Assembly: GCA_945862505.1 (NCBI GenBank)
Contig: CAMAYJ010000002.1
Coordinates: 1-64,000, forward strand
Length of the DNA: 64,000 nt
Source: Bifidobacterium breve
Lineage (GTDB): Bacteria; Actinomycetota; Acidimicrobiia; Acidimicrobiales; Acidimicrobilacustridaceae
Direction: 5' to 3'
The number at the start of each line of letters is the position of its first letter. Position 1 is the stretch's first letter. The notes under the pieces were generated by a model. That model did no database searches, had not been told where the DNA came from, and was given only the letters and a program-made list of their open reading frames with translations. Positions 17,431 to 25,774 of this stretch are shown in pieces. Made by a program: the position numbers and the translations under genes.

Positions 17431-19371
17431 TCAGTTTTCGTCGATGAGTTCGGCGCCGGGGAAGATCGCGGCAATGCGATCGGCCCCTGCAGATGTTGCG
17501 CCTTTGGCATTTCGGAGGTCGTCGAGATCGATGGATTCATCGACGGGATTTTCGTCGGTTGCGGCCCGGCGCGCAGCGGCGACACTGCGAGGCGCAGATG
17601 GATCGGGTGCCGAACCATCGACAACAAGGCGAATGGGAACGGGGGCGCCGAAGTGCGCCGCTAATGCAGTTTCAACCTCGGAACGACATTCTTCGCAGCG
17701 AACTGCATGCGGTTCATTGGGCAATCCAAACACGGCGACACCATCGACAACATCGACCCAATGCCCACCTGAGAATCGAGCGCGAGAGCGTTGAGGGAGC
17801 GAGGGAAGAAGCGTGTCGCTCCAGTTACTCGTGAGATCGATGAGCGCCGGCATGACTCCGCCCTTAGGAGCGGTTGCAGCCGGAGCGCTTGGCGCTGGTT
17901 CGGCGACTGGTTCGGCGACTGGCTCAGGGGTGAGTTCTGCGATTGGTTCTGCGATGGGTTCGGCAACCGACTCAGATGCCGGTTTAGGTAGTGGTTCAGC
18001 GACTGGCGCTTTGGCAGCGCTGGAGGCAGCGGTTGCGCCAGGACGACCAGGACGAGCGGGACGGCTCGGTGGGCGGGTTGCAGCGCGACTCGGACGTGCC
18101 GGTTCTTCGCCACCCGTTCGACGGCGAAGTTCCTCGCGAGCAACATCGGCAGGACGGCTACCTGCTGCTGGCATGGGACTGGAATCGACCTGCTCGTCGT
18201 CGGCGACGGGAGGTGGCAGTGCGTTCGGCCGCGCCGGGCCTGGGGCCTTAGATGCCGCGTTGGTCGAAACGACGACGCTATCGCGTTCGAGTCGTGAAAT
18301 GCGATCGGCGAGTGAAGACAGCGACACGTCGGCGTCGTCGCGAGTGAGCCGGACTAACGCGACTTCGAGCGGGATGCGTGGGTCGAGAGCATCTTGAATG
18401 CCCACGAATGCTTCTCCGAGTGCTTCAAGCGCACGCGTTGCACCGGCAGCACCGAGACGTCGGCCCTGTTCGGTGGCACGAGCACGGTCGGTATCAGTCA
18501 GGCGAGAAAGGTCAGCACCAACCGAGGCAAGGAAGACATCGCGCAGCCGTGCAATGAGGGCTTCGCCAAGAACCCGTGGATTACGCCCACGCGAGAGTGC
18601 ACCCTCGACAACAATGAGTGCGCGACCGGTGTCGCGTTCGCACAATGCTTCGACAAGTTCATCGACGGCATCTTCGGAATCGGGAATTCCGCCAGCGGCA
18701 ACGACACGATCGAGTGCAGAGAGCGTGTCGCGAGCAGAACCAGCGCCGACGCGCAAGACATAGGAGCGACCTTCAGATGACAATTCAAGGCCAGCATCGG
18801 CGACGACGTAGTCGACGAGTCCTTCAAGATCGGCGGCCGAAAGCAGGTGCACTTCAAAATGTTGCGTGCGGCTTCGGATCGTTGGAAGAACCTTCTGCGG
18901 ATCGGTTGTCGCCAAGACGAAGATGACATGTGATGGCGGTTCTTCAAGGGTCTTTAACAATGCATTCGAAGCCGCGGTCGAAAGCATGTGGACCTCATCG
19001 AGGATGTACACCTTGTAGCGACCAGGTGTGGCGAGTGACGCGCTTGAGATGAGATCGCGGATTGCATCGACGCCATTATTGGAAGCAGCATCGAGTTCAT
19101 GGACATCGAAACTGGTTCCCGCATCGATGGAAAGGCATGAGTCGCACACACAACATGGCTCGCCCGCTTCGGGATTCTGACAATTGAGAACCTTGGCGAG
19201 GATGCGAGCGGTAGAGGTTTTGCCGGTGCCTCGCGGGCCAGAGAAGAGATAGGCGTGGCCTAGGCGATCTTCGGTGACAGCGTTGCGCAGCGCGGACACA
19301 AGGTGCTCTTGGCCGCGAACCTCACTGAAGCGGCTCGGGCGATAGCGGCGATAGAGCGACTGATAGGACAT
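17431..19371 (-). CDS. dnaX: DNA polymerase III subunits gamma/tau
   Basis: Clamp-loader ATPase, 646 residues from ATG 19371 (MSYQSLYRRYRP). AAA+ domain with Walker A GPRGTGKTS (K51), a zinc module with cysteines C64, C73, C76 and C79, Walker B LDEVH and sensor ATTDPQK. A long Pro/Ala/Glu linker with repeated AEP units (AEPIAEPIAEL) precedes a C-terminal tau-like domain. I saw no A-rich slippery site for a programmed gamma frameshift. First gene of dnaX-ybaB-recR; the SRP RNA gene lies upstream on the same strand. Confidence 0.97.
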   Translation of the reverse strand: MSYQSLYRRYRPSRFSEVRGQEHLVSALRNAVTEDRLGHAYLFSGPRGTGKTSTARILAKVLNCQNPEAGEPCCVCDSCLSIDAGTSFDVHELDAASNNGVDAIRDLISSASLATPGRYKVYILDEVHMLSTAASNALLKTLEEPPSHVIFVLATTDPQKVLPTIRSRTQHFEVHLLSAADLEGLVDYVVADAGLELSSEGRSYVLRVGAGSARDTLSALDRVVAAGGIPDSEDAVDELVEALCERDTGRALIVVEGALSRGRNPRVLGEALIARLRDVFLASVGADLSRLTDTDRARATEQGRRLGAAGATRALEALGEAFVGIQDALDPRIPLEVALVRLTRDDADVSLSSLADRISRLERDSVVVSTNAASKAPGPARPNALPPPVADDEQVDSSPMPAAGSRPADVAREELRRRTGGEEPARPSRAATRPPSRPARPGRPGATAASSAAKAPVAEPLPKPASESVAEPIAEPIAELTPEPVAEPVAEPAPSAPAATAPKGGVMPALIDLTSNWSDTLLPSLPQRSRARFSGGHWVDVVDGVAVFGLPNEPHAVRCEECRSEVETALAAHFGAPVPIRLVVDGSAPDPSAPRSVAAARRAATDENPVDESIDLDDLRNAKGATSAGADRIAAIFPGAELIDEN

Positions 19372-19437
19372 TGGTGGCGAGCCTACCGATCGGCTGGGAC
19401 TGCCATCGCCCTGATCTATGGGCAATGGGCGGAAAAA

Positions 19438-19573
19438 GACCCGCTCTCCCGTGTGACGGTCAGGCGACCTGCGGCACATCGGTGATCCCGTTGAGAGCTG
19501 CTGCCTTCCGGCCCTGACTCGATTCGCGGGTTCCGATTGCACAGGACCCGACCGCCACACGCGAGAGCGGGTC
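19438..19573 (-). ncRNA. ffs: Signal recognition particle RNA (4.5S type)
   Basis: On the minus strand the SRP Alu-less core GTCAGGGCCGGAAGGCAGCA is present: this is the Ffh-binding tetraloop and asymmetric loop of bacterial SRP RNA. The ends pair extensively: GACCCGCTCTC (from 19573) with GAGAGCGGGTC (to 19438), and GTGTGGCGGTC with GACCGTCACAC, giving one long hairpin. Five T follow immediately, forming a terminator. Mature ends are uncertain by several bases. It precedes dnaX, a common bacterial neighbourhood. Confidence 0.92.
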
Positions 19574-19631
19574 GGGAGGAACGATACCCTGTCGGCTCGG
19601 AACACCGTCCGGCACAAATGGATGGTCCCCG

Positions 19632-19719
19632 GGAGGGGTGCGAGAGCGGCCGAATCGGCACGCTTGGAAAGCGTGTGTGGGGCAACTCACCGTGGGTTCG
19701 AATCCCACTCCCTCCGCCA
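19632..19719 (+). tRNA. tRNA-Ser (GGA anticodon)
   Basis: 88 bases including encoded CCA. Acceptor GGAGGGG pairs with TCCCTCC, the anticodon loop is TTGGAAA, a long variable arm is present as expected for tRNA-Ser, and the T-arm is GTGGG-TTCGAAT-CCCAC. It diverges from the SRP RNA gene. Confidence 0.96.
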
Positions 19720-19755
19720 GTAAGTACAGACGAACTCAACGTGATCGGAGACTGA

Positions 19756-20244
19756 ATGGGAGTTGCAACTGACACCCCCGAGTCCTCCGATCACGGGCTT
19801 TCTGATTTTGACCTCATGGGCTTGGCCCTTGAAGAAGCTCGACTCGCTGGCGAACAAGGTGAAGTGCCGATCGGTGCCGTTGTGGTGATCGATGGCAAGG
19901 TCGTTGCTCGTCGTCATAACGAACGTGAGCAGTCACAGGACCCCACCTCGCACGCAGAACTGCTTGCGGTTCGAGACGCCGCTGCTGCCATAGGTTCTTG
20001 GCGACTCGAGAATGCCACCGTGGTTGTCACTCTGGAGCCCTGCGCCATGTGTGCTGGGCTCATGGTGAACGCTCGTGTTGGCCGTGTGGTCTTCGGTGCA
20101 CGGAGTTATGAAAATGGCGCCTGTGGTTCGCTGTATCAGCTCGGGAGTGATCCTCGACTCAACCACGAGTTCGTGACGGTTGCCGATGTTCGAGCAGACG
20201 AGTGCAGCGAACTGCTCTCGTCTTACTTCGCTGGCCTGCGCTGA
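19756..20244 (+). CDS. tadA: tRNA adenosine(34) deaminase
   Basis: Zinc deaminase converting A34 to inosine in tRNA-Arg(ACG); 162 residues. The zinc-binding and catalytic motifs are SHAELL (H66, E68) and PCAMC (C96, C99). FGARSYENGACGSLYQL matches TadA rather than cytidine deaminases. It lies between two tRNA-Ser genes, a frequent actinobacterial arrangement. Confidence 0.95.
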   Translation: MGVATDTPESSDHGLSDFDLMGLALEEARLAGEQGEVPIGAVVVIDGKVVARRHNEREQSQDPTSHAELLAVRDAAAAIGSWRLENATVVVTLEPCAMCAGLMVNARVGRVVFGARSYENGACGSLYQLGSDPRLNHEFVTVADVRADECSELLSSYFAGLR

Positions 20245-20306
20245 ACCCTTTCTGATCCCCACGGCGCGTTGGCCCCTTTCCAACAGGGGCAACTAGTGTC
20301 GAAGAC

Positions 20307-20396
20307 GGAAAGTTGCCAGAGCGGACGAATGGGGCGGCCTCGAAAGCCGTTGTGGCCTTCGGGTCACCGAGGGTTCGAATCCCTCACTTTCCGCCA
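20307..20396 (+). tRNA. tRNA-Ser (CGA anticodon)
   Basis: 90 bases with CCA. Acceptor GGAAAGT pairs with ACTTTCC, the anticodon loop is CTCGAAA, a long variable arm is present, and the T-arm is GAGGG-TTCGAAT-CCCTC. Followed by a strong hairpin. Confidence 0.96.
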
Positions 20397-20402
20397 TCAA
20401 TG

Positions 20403-20422
20403 CCGGCGCCCTAGGGCGCCGG
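20403..20422 (+). terminator. Hairpin after tRNA-Ser(CGA)
   Basis: Perfect 9-bp stem CCGGCGCCC/GGGCGCCGG with a TA tip, 6 bases after the tRNA; no long T-run follows. Confidence 0.65.
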
Positions 20423-20478
20423 TGGCGCGTTGGGCGCCGAGAGTCAATGTGCTCGGTCGGTCCTAACCTGAGCGGACC

Positions 20479-22359
20479 ATGATGCCTAGTTCCCTCCACA
20501 TGATGATGTCCGGAAATCGCGACGCGATTGCCAATGCATCAATCGGCCGCCGCACCGTTCTTCGAGTGCTCTCCTATGCCCGCCCCTATCGGTGGGCAAT
20601 CTCTGCATTCATCTTTGTCATTGTTATTCAGGCCTTGCTTGGGCTCATACCGGCATTGCTCTTCCGACAGATCATCGACTCGGCCATTCCTGAAGGAAAT
20701 CGTGGACTCCTTCATGTCCTCGCCGGCATCGTGATCGCTGCAGCAGTGTTTTCTTCGGCAATGTCATTTTTCGAGCGGCTCTATTCATCGCGCATTGGCG
20801 AAGGATTGATTTACGACCTACGCGTGAAGTTGTTTGATCATGTTTCCGCTATGCCCATCGGGTTTTTCACGCGAACTCAAACCGGCGCGTTGATGAGCCG
20901 CCTCAATAACGATGTCATTGGAGCTCAGCGCGCGGTGACGACAACGCTTGGGTCGGTCGTATCAAACGTCATCGTGCTTATCACCACGCTGATCGCGATG
21001 TTTTACCTGGAATGGCGCCTCACGCTTATTGGAATCTTGGTTCTGCCAATTTTCATCATTCCGGCCAAGCGTGTTGGGCGTCGACTGTCGGCGATCACTC
21101 GTCGGGGTTTCGATCTCAATGCAGCGATGAACACACAGATGACTGAACGCTTCAATGTTTCAGGTGCTCTCTTGGTGAAGTTGTTTGGTAACCGCAAGCG
21201 CGAGACCAAACAGTTTTCCGATCGCGCCTCCGAAGTGCGCGACATCGGTATTCAGAGCGCGATGTACAGCCGAACATTTCTCATTGCTCTCGCCCTTGTT
21301 GGTGCAATCGGGACTGCACTGGTTTATTGGATCGGTGGGCAACTTGTTATCTCCGATGCCATCACTCTTGGCACGCTGGTTGCCTTAGCCGCATTAGTGA
21401 CGCGCATTTACGAACCGCTGACCGCGCTTTCAAGTGCTCGAGTCGACATTATGACGGCGCTCGTTTCCTTCGACCGTGTTTTTGAAGTGCTCGATCTTCG
21501 TAATTCACTCGATGACAAGGACGATGCAATCGATCTTCCGCCGTCAAAAGGTGCGATCGAGTTCGATCACGTCACCTTCCGCTATCCGTCAGGTGCCGAA
21601 GAGTCACTGGCATCGCTCGAGATAGGTCTGAGCGGTTCGGTCGACGATGGCCCAGGAGCCGAAGTTCTTCACGATGTCTCTGCGTCGATTCTCCCAGGGC
21701 AACTCATTGCGCTCGTAGGTCCTTCAGGTGCGGGAAAGACCACGATGAGCTCGTTGGTGCCGCGTTTGTACGACGTCTCCGAGGGTTCGGTGCGCATCGA
21801 CGGGCACGATGTTCGCGATCTCACGCTCGATTCGTTGCGCAGCGCTGTTGGTGTCGTGTCGCAGGATCCCCATCTCTTTCACGACACGGTTGCCGAAAAT
21901 CTTCGATACGCACGGCCCGACGCGACCGATGCCGAAATTGTCGCCGCGTGCCAGGCCGCTCAAATTCATGATGTGATCATTGGCTTTCCCGACGGGTACA
22001 ACACCGTTGTCGGTGAGCGTGGCCACCGCCTCTCTGGTGGAGAGAAGCAGCGTTTGGCGATCGCCCGAGTGTTGGTGAAGGCACCGGCCATCATCGTTCT
22101 CGATGAGGCCACGAGTCACCTCGATTCAGAAAACGAATCGCTTGTGCAACAAGCCCTTGCAACAGCACTTGAGGGAAGAACTTCGTTGGTCGTCGCCCAT
22201 CGATTGTCAACGATCACCGGGGCCGACCAAATTCTCGTTCTCGAGTCCGGCCGCATTGTTGAGCGAGGGCGTCACGAAGAACTGTTGGCCGCCGAGGGGT
22301 TGTATGCCGATCTCTATCGCACGCTGGTTCGTCAAGACCTCGAAGGCATCGACGTCTAA
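20479..22359 (+). CDS. ABC exporter, fused permease/ATPase
   Basis: 626-residue half-transporter of the MsbA/LmrA-like ABC-B type. The N-terminal six-helix domain spans about 38-330. The nucleotide-binding domain (about 360-615) has Walker A GPSGAGKTT (about 413), signature LSGGEKQRLAIAR (about 518), Walker B IIVLDEATSHLD and the switch histidine in VVAHRLST. Works as a dimer exporting lipid, peptide or drug; the substrate cannot be inferred. It stands alone and converges on the oxidoreductase gene with 4 bases between stops. Confidence 0.93.
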   Translation: MMPSSLHMMMSGNRDAIANASIGRRTVLRVLSYARPYRWAISAFIFVIVIQALLGLIPALLFRQIIDSAIPEGNRGLLHVLAGIVIAAAVFSSAMSFFERLYSSRIGEGLIYDLRVKLFDHVSAMPIGFFTRTQTGALMSRLNNDVIGAQRAVTTTLGSVVSNVIVLITTLIAMFYLEWRLTLIGILVLPIFIIPAKRVGRRLSAITRRGFDLNAAMNTQMTERFNVSGALLVKLFGNRKRETKQFSDRASEVRDIGIQSAMYSRTFLIALALVGAIGTALVYWIGGQLVISDAITLGTLVALAALVTRIYEPLTALSSARVDIMTALVSFDRVFEVLDLRNSLDDKDDAIDLPPSKGAIEFDHVTFRYPSGAEESLASLEIGLSGSVDDGPGAEVLHDVSASILPGQLIALVGPSGAGKTTMSSLVPRLYDVSEGSVRIDGHDVRDLTLDSLRSAVGVVSQDPHLFHDTVAENLRYARPDATDAEIVAACQAAQIHDVIIGFPDGYNTVVGERGHRLSGGEKQRLAIARVLVKAPAIIVLDEATSHLDSENESLVQQALATALEGRTSLVVAHRLSTITGADQILVLESGRIVERGRHEELLAAEGLYADLYRTLVRQDLEGIDV

Positions 22360-22363
22360 ACGG

Positions 22364-23332
22364 TTAATCGTTTGCGAGCTCGGCTCGTAATCGGGGAAGG
22401 ACTTCTGCCCCCAACGCAGCAATCTGCTCCCGAGCGGCTTCGGCCGCAATGCCGGGCGCATGAAGACGCAGGTTGATGCATGTGGTGTTCGTGGTTCGCA
22501 GAGCGTCAGCGAGTTCTTGCGCGAGTGCAGCGCCGTCGTCACCACAGATCCATCCGTTATCTCGCCAATGAGAAAGTGCCTCGGTTGTGGAATAGCTCTG
22601 ATACACCTCGAACTGCGCTTCGAAGGCTTCCTTCGGTGGGGGCCCTAACCACACTCGGCGAATGAGAATTCGCGCTGCTGTACCGCCGGCCTCGAGATAG
22701 GCATCAGAAAGCATTCGCAGGCGATCGGGGTTACTCCCACCGTCGTAAATGACTCCCGCTCCCGCAGCGGCGGATCGGCGCACCGCGGCGGGACTCATGG
22801 CGGTGCTGATCACAGGGATCGGCTGTGTTGTGAGTTCGCGTAGCGCTCGGTCTCCATCAATGACGCCGAGTTCGCGACCTGAAAGCATCTCGACGAGGCG
22901 AGGAAGATCGCGTTTGAAAACGTCGACCGCTGTGCTTTGGTCGACGTTCATTGCTTCAAAGTCGAGCGGCAACGAACCCGAACCGACACCAATGCCAACG
23001 CGACCGGGGTAGCGCGCGTTAAGCCAGGCGACTTCTTCGGCCAACATCGCAACCGGGCGCAATGGCAAGAGCACCGGGCAGGCCGCTGCCCACCCTTGTG
23101 ACATGGAAGCGAGTTGGAAGCCACTGATCTGCAAAGGGTTCGGCAAGTAGCCAGCGAACCCTCCGTGATGTTCTGAGGTCATAACCCCATCGAAACCAAC
23201 GTCAGCGGCGATCGCTGCTTGTGTGCACAACTGATCGACGATGGAGACGGCATCGAGTTCGTTGTGGGGGTAGAGGCGAAGCGAGATCGAACCATCGGCA
23301 AACACGGCGGTGGAGTCGGATCGTTGAGCCAT
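22364..23332 (-). CDS. Luciferase-like (LLM) flavin-dependent oxidoreductase
   Basis: 322-residue TIM-barrel protein of the bacterial luciferase-like family (FMN or F420 dependent). Family features are the start region with LYPHNELDAV, GFDGVMTSEHHGGF, the central LNARYPGRVGIGVGSG and the late AGAGVIYDGG segment. The start ATG 23332 (MAQRSDS) lies 62 bases from the divergent SnoaL-like gene, so both share an intergenic promoter region. Substrate unknown; F420 use is possible in actinobacteria but not shown by the sequence. Confidence 0.85.
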   Translation of the reverse strand: MAQRSDSTAVFADGSISLRLYPHNELDAVSIVDQLCTQAAIAADVGFDGVMTSEHHGGFAGYLPNPLQISGFQLASMSQGWAAACPVLLPLRPVAMLAEEVAWLNARYPGRVGIGVGSGSLPLDFEAMNVDQSTAVDVFKRDLPRLVEMLSGRELGVIDGDRALRELTTQPIPVISTAMSPAAVRRSAAAGAGVIYDGGSNPDRLRMLSDAYLEAGGTAARILIRRVWLGPPPKEAFEAQFEVYQSYSTTEALSHWRDNGWICGDDGAALAQELADALRTTNTTCINLRLHAPGIAAEAAREQIAALGAEVLPRLRAELAND

Positions 23333-23394
23333 CCCCGGAGGATACGACTCGGGGAATGCGGACGCTGGGGTGTGGCTGGTCCTACGCTCCGACC

Positions 23395-23922
23395 ATGGCA
23401 TCTCTAGACCTGACTGAGATCGTGGAACGACTGTGGGCGCATGAACAGATCCGTCAACTGGCATCGCACTACGCCGTTGCTGTGGACTCCCGAGATCTCG
23501 ATGCACTCGTTCTGCTCTTTGTCGACGACGTTCGCGTTGGACGCGACACCTACGGTCGGGAAGCGTTGCGTGCGTCCTTCTCAGAATCCCTCGGTGCAAT
23601 CGGGATCTCGATGCTGAATGTTGGGACTCACGCAATTGATCTCGTCGATACCGATCACGCAACTGGTCAGGTCTATTGCCATGGACAGATCCAAGATGGC
23701 GAGCGCTGGATTCACCAGTTCATCCTTTACCGCGATACCTACGAGCGACGCGACGGCCAGTGGCTCTTCGTTCGCCGCGTCCATGAACTTTGGTACGGCG
23801 AAGAAGCGCCGAATTCACCGATGTCATTGCCATCTGCTGAATGGCCGAAGAATCATGACGGGATCGGCACGGTTCCTGGTTCCTGGCCGTCGTGGACAAA
23901 GTTTTGGGCCACCAAGGCCTGA
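23395..23922 (+). CDS. SnoaL-like/NTF2-fold protein
   Basis: 175-residue protein of the SnoaL-like polyketide cyclase/NTF2 superfamily. The N-terminal helix EQIRQLASHYAVAVDSRDLDALVLLFVDDV and the later beta strands with YRDTYERRDGQWLFVRRVHEL are characteristic. ATG 23395 gives MASLDLTEIVERLW. Many relatives are steroid isomerases, hydratases or dehydratases, but no activity can be assigned. Divergent from the luciferase-like oxidoreductase, with which it may act. Confidence 0.8.
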   Translation: MASLDLTEIVERLWAHEQIRQLASHYAVAVDSRDLDALVLLFVDDVRVGRDTYGREALRASFSESLGAIGISMLNVGTHAIDLVDTDHATGQVYCHGQIQDGERWIHQFILYRDTYERRDGQWLFVRRVHELWYGEEAPNSPMSLPSAEWPKNHDGIGTVPGSWPSWTKFWATKA

Positions 23923-24043
23923 CAGATTCTTGAGTGAGAAACCTCGCACCGCTGATGTGGTTACTTTCTCTGAAAAATCCCGAGTGGCCGGGTAGCGTCG
24001 TCGAAACGGCGCACGGGCGTCGCCTGAGTCCACGGGAGAACTG

Positions 24044-24781
24044 ATGACCGATTTACCGCCGCCGCCGCCACCACCGCCGCCACCACCGCCGCCGCCACCA
24101 CCAACCGGCGGTACGCCGCCGCCACCACCACCGCCGCCGCCACCACCAACCGGCGGTACGCCGCCGCCACCACCACCGCCAACCGGCGGTACGCCGCCGC
24201 CACCGATGGCTCAAGCGGGTGGCGCGCCGAATCCGAATAACGGAATGGCTGTTGCTGCACTGGTACTCGGCATCTTGACCTTCGTCTGCCTTGGTCCGAT
24301 TGCGGGCATTCTCGCGATCATTTTTGGCTTCCTCGGAATGAAGAAGGCGAAGGAAATGGGCGGGACCGGAAAGGGTATGGCTCTTGCTGGACTCATTCTC
24401 GGGGCGGTTGGAACCGTGCTTTCGGTGATCTTGTTTATAGTATTTGTTGTTGTTGCAGGAACGACAACGGTTGCAATCATGGATGCGACTGGTGCCGCTG
24501 ATCCGGCGAACTACAGCATCAAAGTCACTACTTGCGAGACTGATTCCGCTGGATACCCCCTTATGGCGGGCACAATCGAGAACAAGACCTCATCGGTGAA
24601 GAGTTATATGTTTGATTATGAGTTCCGAGATGGGAACAATGTCCTGATCGATAGCGGGATCTCATTCTTAGTGCCAATTCCCAAGAATGGAACTATTTCT
24701 TGGGATGTCAATTCGTTTAAGAGTTCAAAGGCAAAAGTTGTGAAGTGTGAAATCACTCAGGTGAATAACTGGTTCAATTGA
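24044..24781 (+). CDS. Polyproline-tailed membrane protein (DUF4190-like)
   Basis: 245-residue protein. N-terminus (about 5-55) is nearly pure polyproline interrupted by three TGGT units, predicted cytoplasmic. Two membrane helices follow (about 70-95 and 110-140) with the GMKKAKEMGGTGKGMALAGLILG hinge typical of DUF4190-type proteins, given here only by its key residues GTGKGMALAGLILG. The C-terminal 80 residues (about 160-245) form an extracellular beta-rich domain resembling FxLYD-type modules (AGTIENKTSS, SWDVNSF). The 16-residue proline run would need EF-P for translation (known biology). Function unknown. A strong terminator follows. Confidence 0.75.
   Translation: MTDLPPPPPPPPPPPPPPPPTGGTPPPPPPPPPPPTGGTPPPPPPPTGGTPPPPMAQAGGAPNPNNGMAVAALVLGILTFVCLGPIAGILAIIFGFLGMKKAKEMGGTGKGMALAGLILGAVGTVLSVILFIVFVVVAGTTTVAIMDATGAADPANYSIKVTTCETDSAGYPLMAGTIENKTSSVKSYMFDYEFRDGNNVLIDSGISFLVPIPKNGTISWDVNSFKSSKAKVVKCEITQVNNWFN
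24103..24204. repeat. In-frame GC-rich repeats coding for polyproline-TGGT units
   Basis: The motif AACCGGCGGTACGCCGCC occurs at 24103, 24148 and 24181 (spacings 45 and 33 bases), separated by CCG/CCA triplets. All spacings are multiples of three, so changes in copy number would alter tail length without a frameshift. Confidence 0.9.
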
Positions 24782-24810
24782 ACGATCCGATCAACAAGAT
24801 CTGATTGAGC

Positions 24811-24835
24811 AGAGCCCGGCCAAGCGCCGGGCTCT
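24811..24835 (+). terminator. Hairpin after polyproline membrane protein gene
   Basis: Perfect 10-bp stem AGAGCCCGGC/GCCGGGCTCT with a 5-base loop, followed by GTTGCGT. Located 30 bases after the stop. Confidence 0.75.
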
Positions 24836-24867
24836 GTTGCGTCTAGGGCAATCGCTAGCGTGACGGC

Positions 24868-25773
24868 ATGAGAGTTGCGTTTGTGACCACAAGTGATCTC
24901 GACGCGATTGATGACGACGTCGACCTTCCATTGCAACTCATCGCCTTTGCCAATGCCGGAATCGACCTTGTTCAAGCGGCGTGGGAAGACGAATCGGTGG
25001 CGTGGGATTCGTTTGATCTGATCGTCGTTCGAAGTCCTTGGAATTACGTCGAGAGGCTGGACCCGTTTCGAAAATGGCTCGGTGATCGGAGCGGTCTGAC
25101 GACGTTTCACAACCCCGTCGAACTCATCGAATGGAATATCGACAAGCGCTACCTCGCTGATCTTGCACATCGAGGTGTTCCGATCGTTCCGACTGCCTTT
25201 GTTGATTCAATCGAAGAGCTCCGTTCGGCAGCGCAATCTTTTGACAGTGCGGAAATTGTGGTGAAGCCATCGGTGTCGGCAGGAAGCCGGTTGACCGGTC
25301 GCTTTCTAAAGGCTGATCGAGCCGCTGAAACGCTTGCTACTGAAATCTTTGCCAACGACCTAACGGTGATGGTTCAGCCGTTTGCAGCGCGGATCGACGC
25401 TGAAGGCGAAATCGGAACGGTGCTTTTCGACGGGGTGATTTCTCACTCGTTCAACAAAGCAGCATTGCTGGCTGAAGGTGGTCAGCTTGTGGACGGCGAG
25501 TATCGAGAGCAGATCACGTCTGTGCGAACCCCCGACGATGTGGGGGCTGTAGTTCATGCTGCAGCCACAGCGGTAACGGACATTGCTCGTGAGGGCGGTT
25601 GGATCTCAACGCACGAGGAACTTCTCTATGGCCGATACGACGTAGTGCGTCTCGATGACGGATTACTCGCGCTCCTCGAAGCGGAACTCTTTGAGCCCTG
25701 TTTTTTCTTACCGACTGATGTAGATGCTGCCGACCGATTCGTTGGCGCTGTTCTTCGCCGACTCAGCGCTTAA
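24868..25773 (+). CDS. ATP-grasp domain protein (RimK/DcsG-like)
   Basis: 301-residue ATP-grasp enzyme predicted to join a carboxylate to an amine or thiol via acyl-phosphate. N-terminal Rossmann-like half (VTTSDLDAIDDDV, VVRSPWNY) and ATP-grasp half (about 110-300) with EIVVKPSVSAGSR, MVQPFAARI and EAELFEPCFFL. The fold and length resemble DcsG of cycloserine biosynthesis and numerous uncharacterised actinobacterial homologues. Substrate is unknown. Its stop lies one base from the stop of the convergent heliorhodopsin gene. Confidence 0.8.
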   Translation: MRVAFVTTSDLDAIDDDVDLPLQLIAFANAGIDLVQAAWEDESVAWDSFDLIVVRSPWNYVERLDPFRKWLGDRSGLTTFHNPVELIEWNIDKRYLADLAHRGVPIVPTAFVDSIEELRSAAQSFDSAEIVVKPSVSAGSRLTGRFLKADRAAETLATEIFANDLTVMVQPFAARIDAEGEIGTVLFDGVISHSFNKAALLAEGGQLVDGEYREQITSVRTPDDVGAVVHAAATAVTDIAREGGWISTHEELLYGRYDVVRLDDGLLALLEAELFEPCFFLPTDVDAADRFVGAVLRRLSA

Positions 25774-25774
25774 T

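Noticed and set aside
17431..19371. Programmed frameshift for a short gamma subunit in dnaX
   Set aside because: I saw no A6/AAG slippery sequence with a following hairpin.
24050..24205. Repeat array as a CRISPR
   Set aside because: Repeats are in-frame CCG/CCA triplets within a coding gene, with no unique spacers or cas genes.
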